A stretch of DNA of 64,000 bases from Mucilaginibacter sp. L196 (GTDB lineage: Bacteria; Bacteroidota; Bacteroidia; Sphingobacteriales; Sphingobacteriaceae). Each line of letters opens with the position of its first letter. The first letter of the stretch is position 1. A program made the translations under genes and the position numbers. Positions 47,101 to 56,221 of this stretch are shown in pieces. The notes beneath the pieces are model-generated. The model made no database searches. It saw only the letters and a program-made list of their open reading frames with translations, and was not told the DNA's origin. The DNA lies in NCBI RefSeq assembly GCF_009765905.1, contig NZ_LMUO01000006.1, positions 50,676 through 114,675 on the forward strand. Reading direction: 5' to 3'.

Positions 47101-48447
47101 TATTTAAAAACAGATAAGGATTTAGGTGAAACCTGGTTTGACCGTCAAATTATAGAGAAAATAATATTGAATTTGATGAACAATGCCTTTAAATATACCC
47201 AAACCGGTGGGAGCATCACTATTGAGCTTTACGAAAGTGACCGGGACTTTACCTCTGTATATGAACATCAAATTGCTATTAACGCTAATTATAAGGGTAA
47301 AAAGTATGCATACATACGTGTTTCTGATAATGGAATAGGAATATCGAATGATTCGATACAACATTTATTTGAACGCTATTACCGAATTACCGATGCACAT
47401 ATGGGATCGGGCGTAGGTTTAGCTTTTGTAAAAAGCCTTACACTTTTGCATAAAGGAAGTATATATGTTAATAGTAAAAAAAATGCGGGAAGTGACTTTA
47501 TAATAAGATTTCCTGTTGATAAAACCGATTATTCAATTAATGAAACCTGGGTTTCAAAATCAATAACTGGGGCTATACAATTAGAAAGCTTAACCGCACC
47601 TGCGTATCAAAATGAAAACAGAGAATTACAGGAATTTACTAAAGCTGATATTATAAGCAACAATAACAGGGCCTATAAGATTTTAATTGTTGATGATAAT
47701 GAAGAACTCCGGAACTTTATCCATCATAGCTTGGCTGAGTTTTATCAAATAATTGAGGCCGCGGATGGAATTGCTGCTTTGGCCATAACTAGAGCTGAAA
47801 TGCCTGATTTAATTATCAGTGACCTGATGATGCCAAAGATGAATGGGATAGATTTTTGCAGGGCGTTAAAAAAAGATAAAAAAACCAGCCAGATTCCGTT
47901 TATTATACTTTCAGCAAAAGATGCTATTGAATCAAAAATAGAAGGTGCAGATTCAGGAGCTGATCTGTATTTCCCAAAACCTGTAAGTATCCATCTATTA
48001 TTACTTTCTGTTAAAAATATTTTTGAGCAACGAAGCACTTTAAAGGAACGTTATCTGAAAAATTATTTTTCAGAAGCCCAGGAAATCACTGATTCGGAAA
48101 ACGATAAGGTTTTTCTTGATCAATTAATAAGCCTTATTGAATTACAACTAAGTAATTCTGATTTGGATGTTGACTATATATGTAAGGAAATGGGCATGAG
48201 TAAAACAAAATTATATAACAAAATAAAGGGCATCACCGGTTATTCAATTGGCGAGTTTGTACGATCGTTCAGACTAAAAAAAGCTGCTAACATTATCACC
48301 CACGAAGATATTTTGCTAACTGATGTAATGTATCGTGTAGGGATACAAACGCAGTCGTATTTTACAAAAGCATTTAAAAAAGAATTTGGTAAAACGCCTT
48401 CGCAATTTTCGCAAGATATTAAAAACCAGAAAGAAGATAGATTATAA
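44182..48447 (+). CDS. Hybrid two-component system (HTCS) regulator
   Basis: The product has 1421 residues and combines sensing and transcription activation. A signal/membrane segment lies near 30-55. Two-component propeller blades at about 60-720 repeat DxxGxxWxGT motifs (GYIWFGTRDG, GNIWIGT, KVWVGH-like). A Y_Y_Y domain ends near 830 and a membrane helix lies at about 835-855. The HisKA domain has FFTNISHEFRTPLS (His near 886), followed by an ATPase domain (NLMNNAFKYTQ, VSDNGIGIS, GSGVGLAFVKS). The receiver Asp is in IISDLMMP, and an AraC HTH ends the protein. It presumably binds a galactan product in the periplasm and activates the divergent operon. An ATG at 44233 is an alternative start. 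Confidence 0.94.
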   Translation: MQSAHRLPKPIITDNQEMVHKYFSDYYYRVVNKLCLWVACVLVCFKVITPLPLMAQSMSLRFKHITTTEGLSGNTVETIFQDSRGYIWFGTRDGLNQYDGYNIRIFRNNATNLKSISDNYIKCICEDARHNIWIGTLNGLNKFDPYKNSFTVYKHDPSNKNSLSSSEINCLYSDKEGKLWVGTSSSDLNYYDVKNDVFKQFQYKKDPLKPANDEINDLYEDDDRNLWIGTDKGISVYNQKSDTFFNAFKLNGKSNSYISYAITKIQRDKQGNIWIGTLDDGIVVINQKAQTVKQFRHNDKEPFSLSTDQVRSLFIDKKGKIWAGGINGSLDLFNPAINAFIHCKNVPGNPLSLSQKTISAIFEDNQNDLWVGTHRGGVNFYAPLADKFKLVQPQADNNNSLSYNDVKSFCQDHLGNIWVGTDGGGLNLYNTANNTFQHYKYNVYNTKSISSDAILSINEDHENNLWVGTWGGGLNLMDRNNNTFVHFTNTPANKNSISSNYVQATLDDSEGNFWVATYYGGLNLFDLKTHTFRRVTSDPKQETSMFGNNVVSLNEDKDKNVWIGTDDGGLNCYNLIKNKFTHYFVNGQQIPDIRTIFTDSKGRVWVGHAGLYLYNKFANRFDLFTDKGGLSSEFIKGITEDKEGHLWISTSNGLTKLNPDNYSIKKYNIADGLQGLEFEAGSYMQAKDGEMYFGGINGFNTFYPRDIKINQFIAPVYITNFQLFNQTVQPGQKNSPLQNDISFTHHVDLNYQQSSISFEFALLNYTAPENNQYAYKLDGFEKTWHYSHTERNANYTNLDPGHYTFYVKAANNDGVWNNKLTYVEIDIRPPFWETWWCKLLIFLLFFTSAYFLLLFKKNLDLKKIDEKKREEMHNIQLQFFTNISHEFRTPLSLILGPVEKMMKEDDRLIFHQYYETIRRNANRLLLLINELMDFRKAETGVLRLRVMPGNLNLFIEEIAEDFKSVALQKNINLYLKTDKDLGETWFDRQIIEKIILNLMNNAFKYTQTGGSITIELYESDRDFTSVYEHQIAINANYKGKKYAYIRVSDNGIGISNDSIQHLFERYYRITDAHMGSGVGLAFVKSLTLLHKGSIYVNSKKNAGSDFIIRFPVDKTDYSINETWVSKSITGAIQLESLTAPAYQNENRELQEFTKADIISNNNRAYKILIVDDNEELRNFIHHSLAEFYQIIEAADGIAALAITRAEMPDLIISDLMMPKMNGIDFCRALKKDKKTSQIPFIILSAKDAIESKIEGADSGADLYFPKPVSIHLLLLSVKNIFEQRSTLKERYLKNYFSEAQEITDSENDKVFLDQLISLIELQLSNSDLDVDYICKEMGMSKTKLYNKIKGITGYSIGEFVRSFRLKKAANIITHEDILLTDVMYRVGIQTQSYFTKAFKKEFGKTPSQFSQDIKNQKEDRL

Positions 48448-48605
48448 CAATCATGAATACTATTTCTCAATATGGAGGTTCCCATTTTGAATATTCCGGA
48501 AGGTTTTACCACCTACCTTGTTCCGGAATAGCAAAACGGTTGCCCCATTATCACATAGCATATTGTTGAGCTATGTTTGTGCTCCTTTCTTTCTTAATGT
48601 ATGCG
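48448..48605. other. Spacer after the HTCS gene
   Basis: No gene is present. The weak arms TTCCGGAA and TTCCGGAA (at about 48493 and 48526) are direct copies of a self-complementary 8-mer and could form a small hairpin at the convergent gene ends. Confidence 0.4.
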
Positions 48606-48881
48606 TTACTCAGCAACAAGGTCACCCAGGGACACATTAAGCAGCCTGCATAACTCGCTTAGGCTTTCGGAGGTATGCGTATATGTGTTACCGAGCCAGG
48701 CTCTTAACGGCCGTATTTCCCGGCGCATCAAAACGGCGAAATGTCGCCTTGACCAACTGTTCTGACGCAGTAATATTTCAATACGTTCAGCGATTAATAG
48801 TCGATTCTCTTTCAAGCTAATATCAGCAGGGCTGAACTTGCTCAAAATTACAGTTAGCAGGGAGTTGCGGTCATCTGTCAT
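48606..48881 (-). CDS. XRE-family HTH protein
   Basis: The product has 91 residues from the ATG at 48881. The C-terminal part is a lambda-repressor-like helix-turn-helix: ERIEILLRQNSWSRRHFAVL, followed by a recognition-helix region (RREIRPLRAWLGNT) and SLSELCRLLNVSLGDLV. Residues before it are a short leader. It may be an antitoxin or a small repressor, but no toxin neighbour is seen. Confidence 0.7.
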   Translation of the reverse strand: MTDDRNSLLTVILSKFSPADISLKENRLLIAERIEILLRQNSWSRRHFAVLMRREIRPLRAWLGNTYTHTSESLSELCRLLNVSLGDLVAE

Positions 48882-49063
48882 AACGTAAATTTTAAAGGTG
48901 ATGTGCTTAAAATTAACAAACGGATTTTGCATTCACAAATTGTCTGCGTCATTTTTTGTTTACAAACAATTTTAGGTATTTATAGAAATGATTTAAATCG
49001 GAAATCGCGCAGTCAGTTTCTGATTAAGAATTTGAATATCCAATTAACCGTAAAATATTTCAA

Positions 49064-49071
49064 TACATTTG
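49064..49071 (+). promoter_or_regulatory. -7 box of the HAD phosphatase gene
   Basis: TACATTTG is a full match to TAnnTTTG and lies 21 bases before the ATG at 49093. A TTG codon at 49069 in the same frame is part of this box rather than a start codon. The -33 element is weak. Confidence 0.6.
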
Positions 49072-49092
49072 CGGCCTATAACACTTATCGAA

Positions 49093-49869
49093 ATGAAAAA
49101 TGGTCTTTTAATTGACATGGACGGTGTCATATACAGCGGCGAACAACTTATACAAGGTGCTGATCGCTTTATCAATGATCTGGTCAAATCTGATATTCCT
49201 TTTGCCTTCATGACCAACAATAGTCAAAGAACAAGCCTTGAGGTAGTCAGAAAATTAAAGCGGCTTGGGATTACAGTTGAAACCCGTCACGTTTATACAA
49301 GCGCAATGGCGACCGGAAAATTTCTGGGAGATCAAAGCCCTAACAGCACAGCTTATGTTCTTGGAGAAGGTGGCCTGCTGACGAGTCTACATGAAAATGG
49401 AATCACATTAGTGAACTCTGACCCTGAATTCGTTGTACTAGGAGAAGGCCGAAATTTCACACTTGAAATGGTGGAGCGTGCCGTTGATATGATTTTAGCA
49501 GGTGCTAAGTTTATTACGACTAATCGCGACCCTTCACCAAAGAAACCGGGCTGGAATAACTTAGGAATAGCGGCAACTACAGCGATGATAGAGGAAGCTA
49601 CAGGAAGAAAAGCTTTTGTAACGGGAAAACCGAGCCCGGTGATGATGCGGTCGGCCCGTAAATTTCTTGGGCTGGAAACCGCTGAGACAACAGTTATTGG
49701 CGACACGATGGAAACAGATATACAGGGAGGGGTACAAATGGGCTATAAAACCATTTTAGTATTGTCAGGAATAGCCAGCAAAGAGCAATTGAGCTATCAT
49801 GCTTTTAAACCAGACATGATTGCGAGCTCTGTGGACAAAATCACCTTTCCTTTAAAATGGTGGCAATAG
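49093..49869 (+). CDS. HAD-IIA (NagD-like) phosphatase
   Basis: The product has 258 residues. DMDGVIYSGE near residue 8 holds the catalytic Asp pair, TNNSQRT is motif II, KPSP (near 184) motif III, and GDTMETDIQGG motif IV. The C2-type cap between motifs II and III, with TTNRDPS, matches the NagD and p-nitrophenylphosphatase group. The substrate is probably a small phosphorylated metabolite. It ends in a hairpin before the convergent FHA gene. Confidence 0.92.
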   Translation: MKNGLLIDMDGVIYSGEQLIQGADRFINDLVKSDIPFAFMTNNSQRTSLEVVRKLKRLGITVETRHVYTSAMATGKFLGDQSPNSTAYVLGEGGLLTSLHENGITLVNSDPEFVVLGEGRNFTLEMVERAVDMILAGAKFITTNRDPSPKKPGWNNLGIAATTAMIEEATGRKAFVTGKPSPVMMRSARKFLGLETAETTVIGDTMETDIQGGVQMGYKTILVLSGIASKEQLSYHAFKPDMIASSVDKITFPLKWWQ

Positions 49870-49888
49870 GCAGCATACGGCTGCCTAT
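49866..49888. terminator. Hairpin between convergent HAD and FHA genes
   Basis: The 9-bp stem ATAGGCAGC/GCTGCCTAT has a 5-base loop (ATACG). It begins within the HAD stop codon and lacks a long U-run. Confidence 0.6.
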
Positions 49889-49965
49889 AATTTGCATTTT
49901 CATGAGTTGAGTTAAGTCGTTCGATTTAGACGGACGGTGGTTCCCGACACTGGTCAAACACCGAA

Positions 49966-50757
49966 TCATGCCTCTTTTACAGAATGGTAGCTAAACTCCA
50001 GTACAGCTGAATCGCCTAAGATAATCTGGTCTCCGCCAGCCAAACAATGGCCTATTTCAGTCGAGTGCAGTTTGATGAGGTTATCACCCTTTAATGTTTT
50101 AACCTTAATTTTATTACCTGGGGGCACCCCTCCCTCATCGGCGTAAAGCATAAAATATCCATCGTCATTATTCCATTCAATATGCGCGTGCTGCCTGCTA
50201 ATAAATTTATTACTTGGATTAGCACTATCGCCGGGGAAAGCAATGTAATTGGTACGAAAAAAACCACCGGCTACCTGTGCCCTTCTCTCCCTGCCAATAT
50301 TGATCTTACCGGCATCGGAAGTAATTTGGTAGCCCGTCTGCTCCGCCTCCCCGCTCAATACAGCAATATAAGCGCTCCCTGTTTTGAGCAGCGTATGCTC
50401 TTTTGTGCGAATAAATAAAGCAGCATCCAATTCTTTTGATTTTAAAGCCTCAGCCGGGATCGGTTCATCAAAGCTAACTTCCAATACCCAGTTTGCCGGC
50501 AGGTCAAGGGCATAATCATCCGCTATCTTTTGAATTTCCTGTTTAAACTTATCCGGTTCAGCGGCATAAATCGCGGCCTCGTAAATATGTTTTTCATTAC
50601 TATTCGCTGTGATGAACAGGTTCACTCCTTTAATGTGACTGCCCTCGCCGCCTTCCGCTTTTTGTAATTCGGCTTTTATAAAACGAAGCAACGCGTCGCG
50701 CAGGCTTTTTACATCTTGCGGGCCTTTATTTTCATTCTTCTTAAATAGATCAAACAT
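49966..50757 (-). CDS. FHA-domain protein, FhaA-like
   Basis: The product has 263 residues. The N-terminal helical domain at about 10-110 has a VNLFITANSNEKHIYEAAIY stretch. It resembles the N-terminal (DUF3662-type) part of actinobacterial FhaA by size and layout, though not by confirmed homology. The C-terminal FHA domain shows INIGRERRAQ, then FISRQHAHIEW, whose SRQHA matches the phosphothreonine-binding SxxH loop, and GGDQIILGDSAVLEFSY. It would recognise phosphorylated partners of the kinase upstream. It ends the operon, 6 bases after the SEDS-PBP fusion. Confidence 0.85.
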   Translation of the reverse strand: MFDLFKKNENKGPQDVKSLRDALLRFIKAELQKAEGGEGSHIKGVNLFITANSNEKHIYEAAIYAAEPDKFKQEIQKIADDYALDLPANWVLEVSFDEPIPAEALKSKELDAALFIRTKEHTLLKTGSAYIAVLSGEAEQTGYQITSDAGKINIGRERRAQVAGGFFRTNYIAFPGDSANPSNKFISRQHAHIEWNNDDGYFMLYADEGGVPPGNKIKVKTLKGDNLIKLHSTEIGHCLAGGDQIILGDSAVLEFSYHSVKEA

Positions 50758-50763
50758 GGTAAA

Positions 50764-53700
50764 TCAATTATCTGCAATACTTTTTATATAACCCTTTTTT
50801 AACAATAATGGTATAATATCTCGCCCGGCAAGGTGCACCGCGTCTGACGATCCTCTGGTGGCTTCAATCCGTATACAAACCACTAAATTACCCGTACCGT
50901 TTGCCATAGGCGCAAAAAATACATACCAGCCATCATTTATGCTTTGCTGTTTCCAGATGCGTTCGGGTGTACCTGTTTTTCCAGCAACACTTATGCCTAA
51001 AATTTCAGCTTTAGGGGCACTCTGCTCAATCATGTATTTAGTAATAGTAGCCGTATACTGCGGATCATTAGCTAGTTTTATACCGGATTTCACAGGTTGC
51101 GGAATACCATTAACTTTTAACACGAACCGGTTAGCTATCAATGTCCCATTATTAGCAACACCCGATACCAGCCTCGCAACCGCGGCAGGTGTAGCAATCA
51201 GCGCTCCCTGCCCCCATGCCATGCCCGATATACCTTTAGCGCGGGTGCGGTGGATATTATCAGGGTCATACTTTGGTTTGGTGTTAAATTCTGTTTTGCG
51301 CCATAAGTCTCTCCATTTTTCTTCCTGTTGTTCATTATCAGGCGCTTTGGTGTAAAAATAACCACCAACCCCATGCAGGAACATTCCCGTTTTTAAATAA
51401 AGGTCGCCCATTTGTTCTTGCAGGTGTTCCTGGTTAGCTAACTTAATAAAGTAAACGTTGTTGGATTTGGCGATTGCGCGCTCAAGGGTGATTAGCCCTG
51501 TTTCATCCGGTTCCACACCTTTTGTCCGGATACGCTCAGCCATGCTTACATTAAACTTAACGTCATCTGCAGCCATACCAAATTTATTAAATGATGCCAT
51601 AGCGGTAAGCACCTTAGCGGTTGAGCCTGGTTGTGTGGCATAAGTAAAGCCAATATCGCTGGTGGTCATCCATTGCGACAGCTTATTTTGTTCAGGGACA
51701 GGCATGGTCAACTGATCGTAATTATGTATTGGCGGCAAAGGGTAAACCGCAGAGGCCAGCACATCACCGCTTGCAGCTTCCATCACTACAACCGATACAC
51801 GATTATCTGCAAGTGATGTATCCGCAGCCATAGTTTGCTGTATACCGGTCTGCAGTTCCGCATCAACCGACAATTGTACATCACGATTACGTTTTTTGAA
51901 TTGCGCTACTTCATCGCTATTAATACCTGCAATAAGCAAGGGCGCCAGCGCACTGTAATCCCGTTTTTGAACCGACATCTCCTTTACACCACGTGGCAAA
52001 AAGCGATCCTCCTGGTAATGACTGGCCTGTACATTATAATTAGTTACCGGCATTTGAAAACCACGCAATTCAGCGGCATGTTCATATTCGGCAAAATAGC
52101 CGTTTATGCTGCCATTGAAAATACCTGTATTGGCATCGCCTACCCAGAAGAACATTTGCGCGTCAAATGGATAATATCGTGTAAGCCGTTTATGCATGGC
52201 CGAATCCAGGTCATATTGACCGGCCCCTGCGGTATTTAATAAATTCTGTTGTTTCCTGATTAGTGAAGGATCGCTCGTCGCCAATATGAGCCCCAACCTG
52301 TCATAGAGGGTACCGGCCTGTAGTTTATTCATTAGTATAGCGATGCGCGGATTATAACTAAACATACGGGCGCCGCTTTTATCTGCTACTAACGCGGGCT
52401 TCACTATCCATTTATTACTTTCAAACAAGTAACTTGATATATTAATTACCAGCAATATAATGCCTATACATGCGGCCATTAAAGCAGGCACCAGGTTATG
52501 GTCCTGTTGTTTGGTGATAAACGACATTTGCACAGGGGTTCCTTTAACCCTCGATGCCGATAATAAAAATCCGGCGGCTAAAAAATTAGCAACCAGGGAA
52601 GATCCGCCATAGCTTTCAAATGGTAATGCTACTCCCGATAATGGTAACGCCCCGGTTGAGCCGCCCGCTATCAATAAAAACTGGATGAATGTGCAAACAC
52701 CTATACCTGAGCATAAATAAAAGAGAAAAGGCGCACCGGTTCGCCGGCCAATAATGATGGATCGGTGCAGGTATAACAGGAACAATAAAAATATAGCAAC
52801 TATGCCCGTCCAGCCAAATTCTTCACCAATGGCAGGCAATATCATATCTGTGTGTGCCTCTGGGATGGTTTTTGCAAAACCCCGGCCTACGCCCTGCCCG
52901 GTGATCCCGCCGCCCGACATGGCCCATAAACCATTGGCTACCTGGTCGCCGCCGTAAACTTCGTTATTCCATGCATCTTCCCATATCGCTTTACGATCCG
53001 ACAAACGTTCTACCGGGCCGGGTATGAGCTTATCCAAGTGCGGTATTTTATCGATAGTTAAAAATCCGGATATGATGATCAGCGCCATAATAGCAGATTC
53101 ACTTAATCGCCGGCCTTTAAACAGCATAACTACAACCAGCATAATAGCCGTAATTAAGGTAGATAACCAAACATTTTTAAATAACCAGGTAAGCAGTACA
53201 TAAAACACCACTGCCATTGCCATTGAAATAAAATCGCCGCGTGAAAAGGAAAAGAGAATAATGAAAGTGAAACAAATAATAATAGCAGGCCCCATATCGC
53301 CCAGTATCAGGAACAGGAAAAGCGTTGCACCTATAGCTATTAATGCAAATGAAAAAAACGACCATCGTTTTCGCCAGGTGGCGTATTCACTGATGAATTT
53401 TTCATTGATGGCAAAGAAACCTGCCAGGAAAATAATAACGAGGTATTTAACTATTTCGCTGGGTTGGACGCCGAACAGATTCACTTTTACACCACTGCCT
53501 TCAGGGCCTGAGCCAAAAAGAATTGTTAGCATCAATAAAGCCATTGCAACGATTATCCATGGCCAGCCGTTTGCTGCTTTTTTATTATTCTTGAATATGA
53601 ACAGCCTGTAAATACCTGAATCGGCATTAAACCGCCTGATATTACAGCATAATAATGCGATCATAGCTACAAACCCAAGCGCTAAGTATATAAGTGAATC

Positions 53701-54822
53701 TTTAGCAAAAAACCGATCACGCAAAGGGTCCTGTATGCTAAGCAGCATTAAAAAAGAAATACCGGTAAGTATCATTATTAATGGCAGTATAACCTGGTCG
53801 GTGGCAGTAAACTTCAAGCTTAACAAGCCGTGCATGATAAAAAAACACAGGAAAAAACTGGCCACTATAATTACATACCAAAAATTAAATTCGGACGGCG
53901 TCCGAATGATAAGCGCCTTTTCTTTTTTTAAGATATTGAAATCTTTAGTTGATAACAACCTGATGGTATGTGGTGAACGGTTGAAATTAAAAGTCTGATC
54001 TTTATCCAAACTTTCGGTACCCATCGACCTGCCAAACTGGTAACCGGGCTGAAGCGGCAGTATAACAAATGCTTTACCCGCCGGTAGATCGTGAAATGCA
54101 TATTCGCCATTTGAACCTGTACGGGCATATGCGATGATAGTTTGCAGGTGGCTTTGTCCCTGCACATCGGCAACATAAGTTAGCTGGTAGCCTTTACCCC
54201 TTATTGTTTTTACTTTGGTTTGATCCGTTTCCTCATCGGTGAATGTACTATCCTGTGGAATAACCATTTGCAGGCGTATCAATACACCTCCAGCAGGCGA
54301 TCTTTTATCGAACACTTCGCCCTTTATGCTGTAACCGCTTAAACCTATATCGGTTTGCTCCGGCAATTGCGGAGGATTATTTTTCTCCTGTAAAAATCGT
54401 AAAGAATCGTTACCGGTATAACCCAATAAGGCGCGGGATACCAAAACTCTGTCTTTAAACGATTGGCCGCCAACAGCAAAGGCTTCATCGGCATCAATAT
54501 TATACCTTGATTTATTTAAATCGCCAATGTTATCAAACGCGGTACTTGTTATTTGTTTGGCGACTACGTTCCCGATAAGTTCTATGTCCTTGGGGTCGTC
54601 AAAGTAAAAACCTTTTTGCAGCAATTTTTCAAAGTTGCCCGCAGCGTCCTTTGCATTCAGGTTAACCATTGTGCCATCCTGCAGGCGTTTATCTACATCG
54701 GCAAAGCTCTGCTGGCTAACCTGGTATAAACGCAGGAATAACAGCCCCAAAAGCACGCTCACAAGCAACAAGAACAAACGTTCCTTTTTTCGTGAAACTG
54801 ATGTGGTGTTTGCCTGCTCCAT
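50764..54822 (-). CDS. SEDS glycosyltransferase-PBP transpeptidase fusion (RodA-PbpA-like)
   Basis: The product is one polypeptide of 1352 residues. A membrane segment (about 15-32) and an outer region with an Ig-like/carboxypeptidase-regulatory module at about 160-265 come first. A RodA/FtsW SEDS unit follows at about 325-770: GVQPSEIVKYLVIIFLAGFF (453), LGDMGPAIII (507) with the catalytic Asp, AHTDMILPAIGEEFGWTG, and LPFESYGGSS (738). A class B transpeptidase follows at about 985-1350, with the serine motif STAK (1065), SNN (1120) and KTGTP (1282). SEDS and PBP units normally are separate genes that act as a pair; here they are covalently joined. It would polymerise and crosslink peptidoglycan. 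It is encoded 4 bases after the PP2C gene in the kinase operon. Confidence 0.9.
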   Translation of the reverse strand: MEQANTTSVSRKKERLFLLLVSVLLGLLFLRLYQVSQQSFADVDKRLQDGTMVNLNAKDAAGNFEKLLQKGFYFDDPKDIELIGNVVAKQITSTAFDNIGDLNKSRYNIDADEAFAVGGQSFKDRVLVSRALLGYTGNDSLRFLQEKNNPPQLPEQTDIGLSGYSIKGEVFDKRSPAGGVLIRLQMVIPQDSTFTDEETDQTKVKTIRGKGYQLTYVADVQGQSHLQTIIAYARTGSNGEYAFHDLPAGKAFVILPLQPGYQFGRSMGTESLDKDQTFNFNRSPHTIRLLSTKDFNILKKEKALIIRTPSEFNFWYVIIVASFFLCFFIMHGLLSLKFTATDQVILPLIMILTGISFLMLLSIQDPLRDRFFAKDSLIYLALGFVAMIALLCCNIRRFNADSGIYRLFIFKNNKKAANGWPWIIVAMALLMLTILFGSGPEGSGVKVNLFGVQPSEIVKYLVIIFLAGFFAINEKFISEYATWRKRWSFFSFALIAIGATLFLFLILGDMGPAIIICFTFIILFSFSRGDFISMAMAVVFYVLLTWLFKNVWLSTLITAIMLVVVMLFKGRRLSESAIMALIIISGFLTIDKIPHLDKLIPGPVERLSDRKAIWEDAWNNEVYGGDQVANGLWAMSGGGITGQGVGRGFAKTIPEAHTDMILPAIGEEFGWTGIVAIFLLFLLYLHRSIIIGRRTGAPFLFYLCSGIGVCTFIQFLLIAGGSTGALPLSGVALPFESYGGSSLVANFLAAGFLLSASRVKGTPVQMSFITKQQDHNLVPALMAACIGIILLVINISSYLFESNKWIVKPALVADKSGARMFSYNPRIAILMNKLQAGTLYDRLGLILATSDPSLIRKQQNLLNTAGAGQYDLDSAMHKRLTRYYPFDAQMFFWVGDANTGIFNGSINGYFAEYEHAAELRGFQMPVTNYNVQASHYQEDRFLPRGVKEMSVQKRDYSALAPLLIAGINSDEVAQFKKRNRDVQLSVDAELQTGIQQTMAADTSLADNRVSVVVMEAASGDVLASAVYPLPPIHNYDQLTMPVPEQNKLSQWMTTSDIGFTYATQPGSTAKVLTAMASFNKFGMAADDVKFNVSMAERIRTKGVEPDETGLITLERAIAKSNNVYFIKLANQEHLQEQMGDLYLKTGMFLHGVGGYFYTKAPDNEQQEEKWRDLWRKTEFNTKPKYDPDNIHRTRAKGISGMAWGQGALIATPAAVARLVSGVANNGTLIANRFVLKVNGIPQPVKSGIKLANDPQYTATITKYMIEQSAPKAEILGISVAGKTGTPERIWKQQSINDGWYVFFAPMANGTGNLVVCIRIEATRGSSDAVHLAGRDIIPLLLKKGYIKSIADN

Positions 54823-54826
54823 CGGT

Positions 54827-56221
54827 CTATTTGGTTTTAACAGGTAATGAATCGGCCTTTAACATTAATACAGGTAGCTGGCCGCTAAAGTATTTTTTAT
54901 CTGCCAGTGTAAAAGACTGGCTGATTGCTGATTTGCAATTATTGAATCGTACGTTTTTAAGCGACAGGACATTTCCTGTTACATCAATCGCGGTAGTAAA
55001 ACCGCCGAATGATAAGCTATCTAACACAATGTGTTTGCATTTTGAAGATAAGATAATAGCAGGGCCATTATAACCGCTATCACATTGCAGTATAATATTT
55101 CCTTTTGCTTTAAGTAATAATGAGTCTTTATCAATCCTGATAGCCTGACTAATAATAATCGGGCCGGTAAAGGCGGTATCTATAAGTATAATTGATTGCC
55201 CTTTTACATTATTTATCGTCTGCTGCAATTTAATTTCCCCTTTGCTGAGGGTCTTTTTAGCAGGGGTAATTGTTTTAACAACTGGGGGCAAACTATATAA
55301 ATAAATGCTGGTACTCAGGAATATCAATGCCAGGATAGCAAAAAGGATAGCGGCAATATTATTTTTCTTTTGATGAACAGCTATGCTAGCCACAGGTTGT
55401 TCGAATTGTTGCACAGCCGGTTGCGATTTAGTAACACTTTCCGTGACTTTATTTGCCGCATACTGTTGAGGTGTTTTGTCATTTTGCACTAATACTACAG
55501 TAACATTATCCCGACCTCCTTTTTCATTGGCCATGTCAATAAGCAACCTGGTTTTCTCTTTTAAGGAACCTAGCCGGCTTAAAATGGAAACAATTTCAGT
55601 ACTGTTCAACATGTCCGACAAGCCATCGCTACACAAAAGCAACATGTCACCGGGCAGGAAAGGCGATTGGCCGGTTTCTATATAATCAGCATGCTGATTT
55701 AAGTCTTCTTCAAATCCCAGAGCCTTGTTAATTTCGTTTCTGCGGGGATGTTCCATCGCGGCTTGTTCAGTTAAACGCCCGGATTCTTCCAGGAAACCAA
55801 CGAACGACTGATCGTGGGATATTTTCACTAACGAACCATCACGGAATAAATATAGCCGGGTATCGCCCACATGCGCATAGTAAAAGCGGTTAGCCGATAT
55901 ATCGGCCAGTGCAACAGTAGCAACGCAGCTCATTTCCTGGTATTTGTTACTGCGTTTCTTTTCAGCAATAACACGTTTATTGGCTAAATGAAAGCATTCG
56001 ACAAGCATTGGGATAGCTTCTTTAAAAGGTTTCCCGGCACACTCAATTACAGCCGTTTGTGCCTGTTCGGCTGCTATTTCGCCTCCGGCATAACCGCCTA
56101 CACCATCAATAACCGAAGCCAGTATAAATTTACTGCCGTGAACCTGTTGCGCAATAAAGAGGTCCTCGTTGTTTTCACGCTGTTTGCCGGTGTCGGATAA
56201 TCCGAAAAATTGCTCATTCAT
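54827..56221 (-). CDS. PP2C-type Ser/Thr phosphatase with extracytoplasmic beta-helix
   Basis: The product has 464 residues. The catalytic domain (about 1-245) has VIDGVGGYAGG (metal Asp 39), VGDTRLYLFRDG, CSDGLSDM and GGRDNVTVVLV, all intact. A membrane helix lies at about 288-308, followed by a right-handed beta-helix (about 330-445) of repeated HIVLDSLSFGG-like strands outside the membrane. This tail is absent in PstP. The phosphatase opposes the kinase in the same operon; the tail might sense a periplasmic ligand (inference). Confidence 0.92.
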   Translation of the reverse strand: MNEQFFGLSDTGKQRENNEDLFIAQQVHGSKFILASVIDGVGGYAGGEIAAEQAQTAVIECAGKPFKEAIPMLVECFHLANKRVIAEKKRSNKYQEMSCVATVALADISANRFYYAHVGDTRLYLFRDGSLVKISHDQSFVGFLEESGRLTEQAAMEHPRRNEINKALGFEEDLNQHADYIETGQSPFLPGDMLLLCSDGLSDMLNSTEIVSILSRLGSLKEKTRLLIDMANEKGGRDNVTVVLVQNDKTPQQYAANKVTESVTKSQPAVQQFEQPVASIAVHQKKNNIAAILFAILALIFLSTSIYLYSLPPVVKTITPAKKTLSKGEIKLQQTINNVKGQSIILIDTAFTGPIIISQAIRIDKDSLLLKAKGNIILQCDSGYNGPAIILSSKCKHIVLDSLSFGGFTTAIDVTGNVLSLKNVRFNNCKSAISQSFTLADKKYFSGQLPVLMLKADSLPVKTK

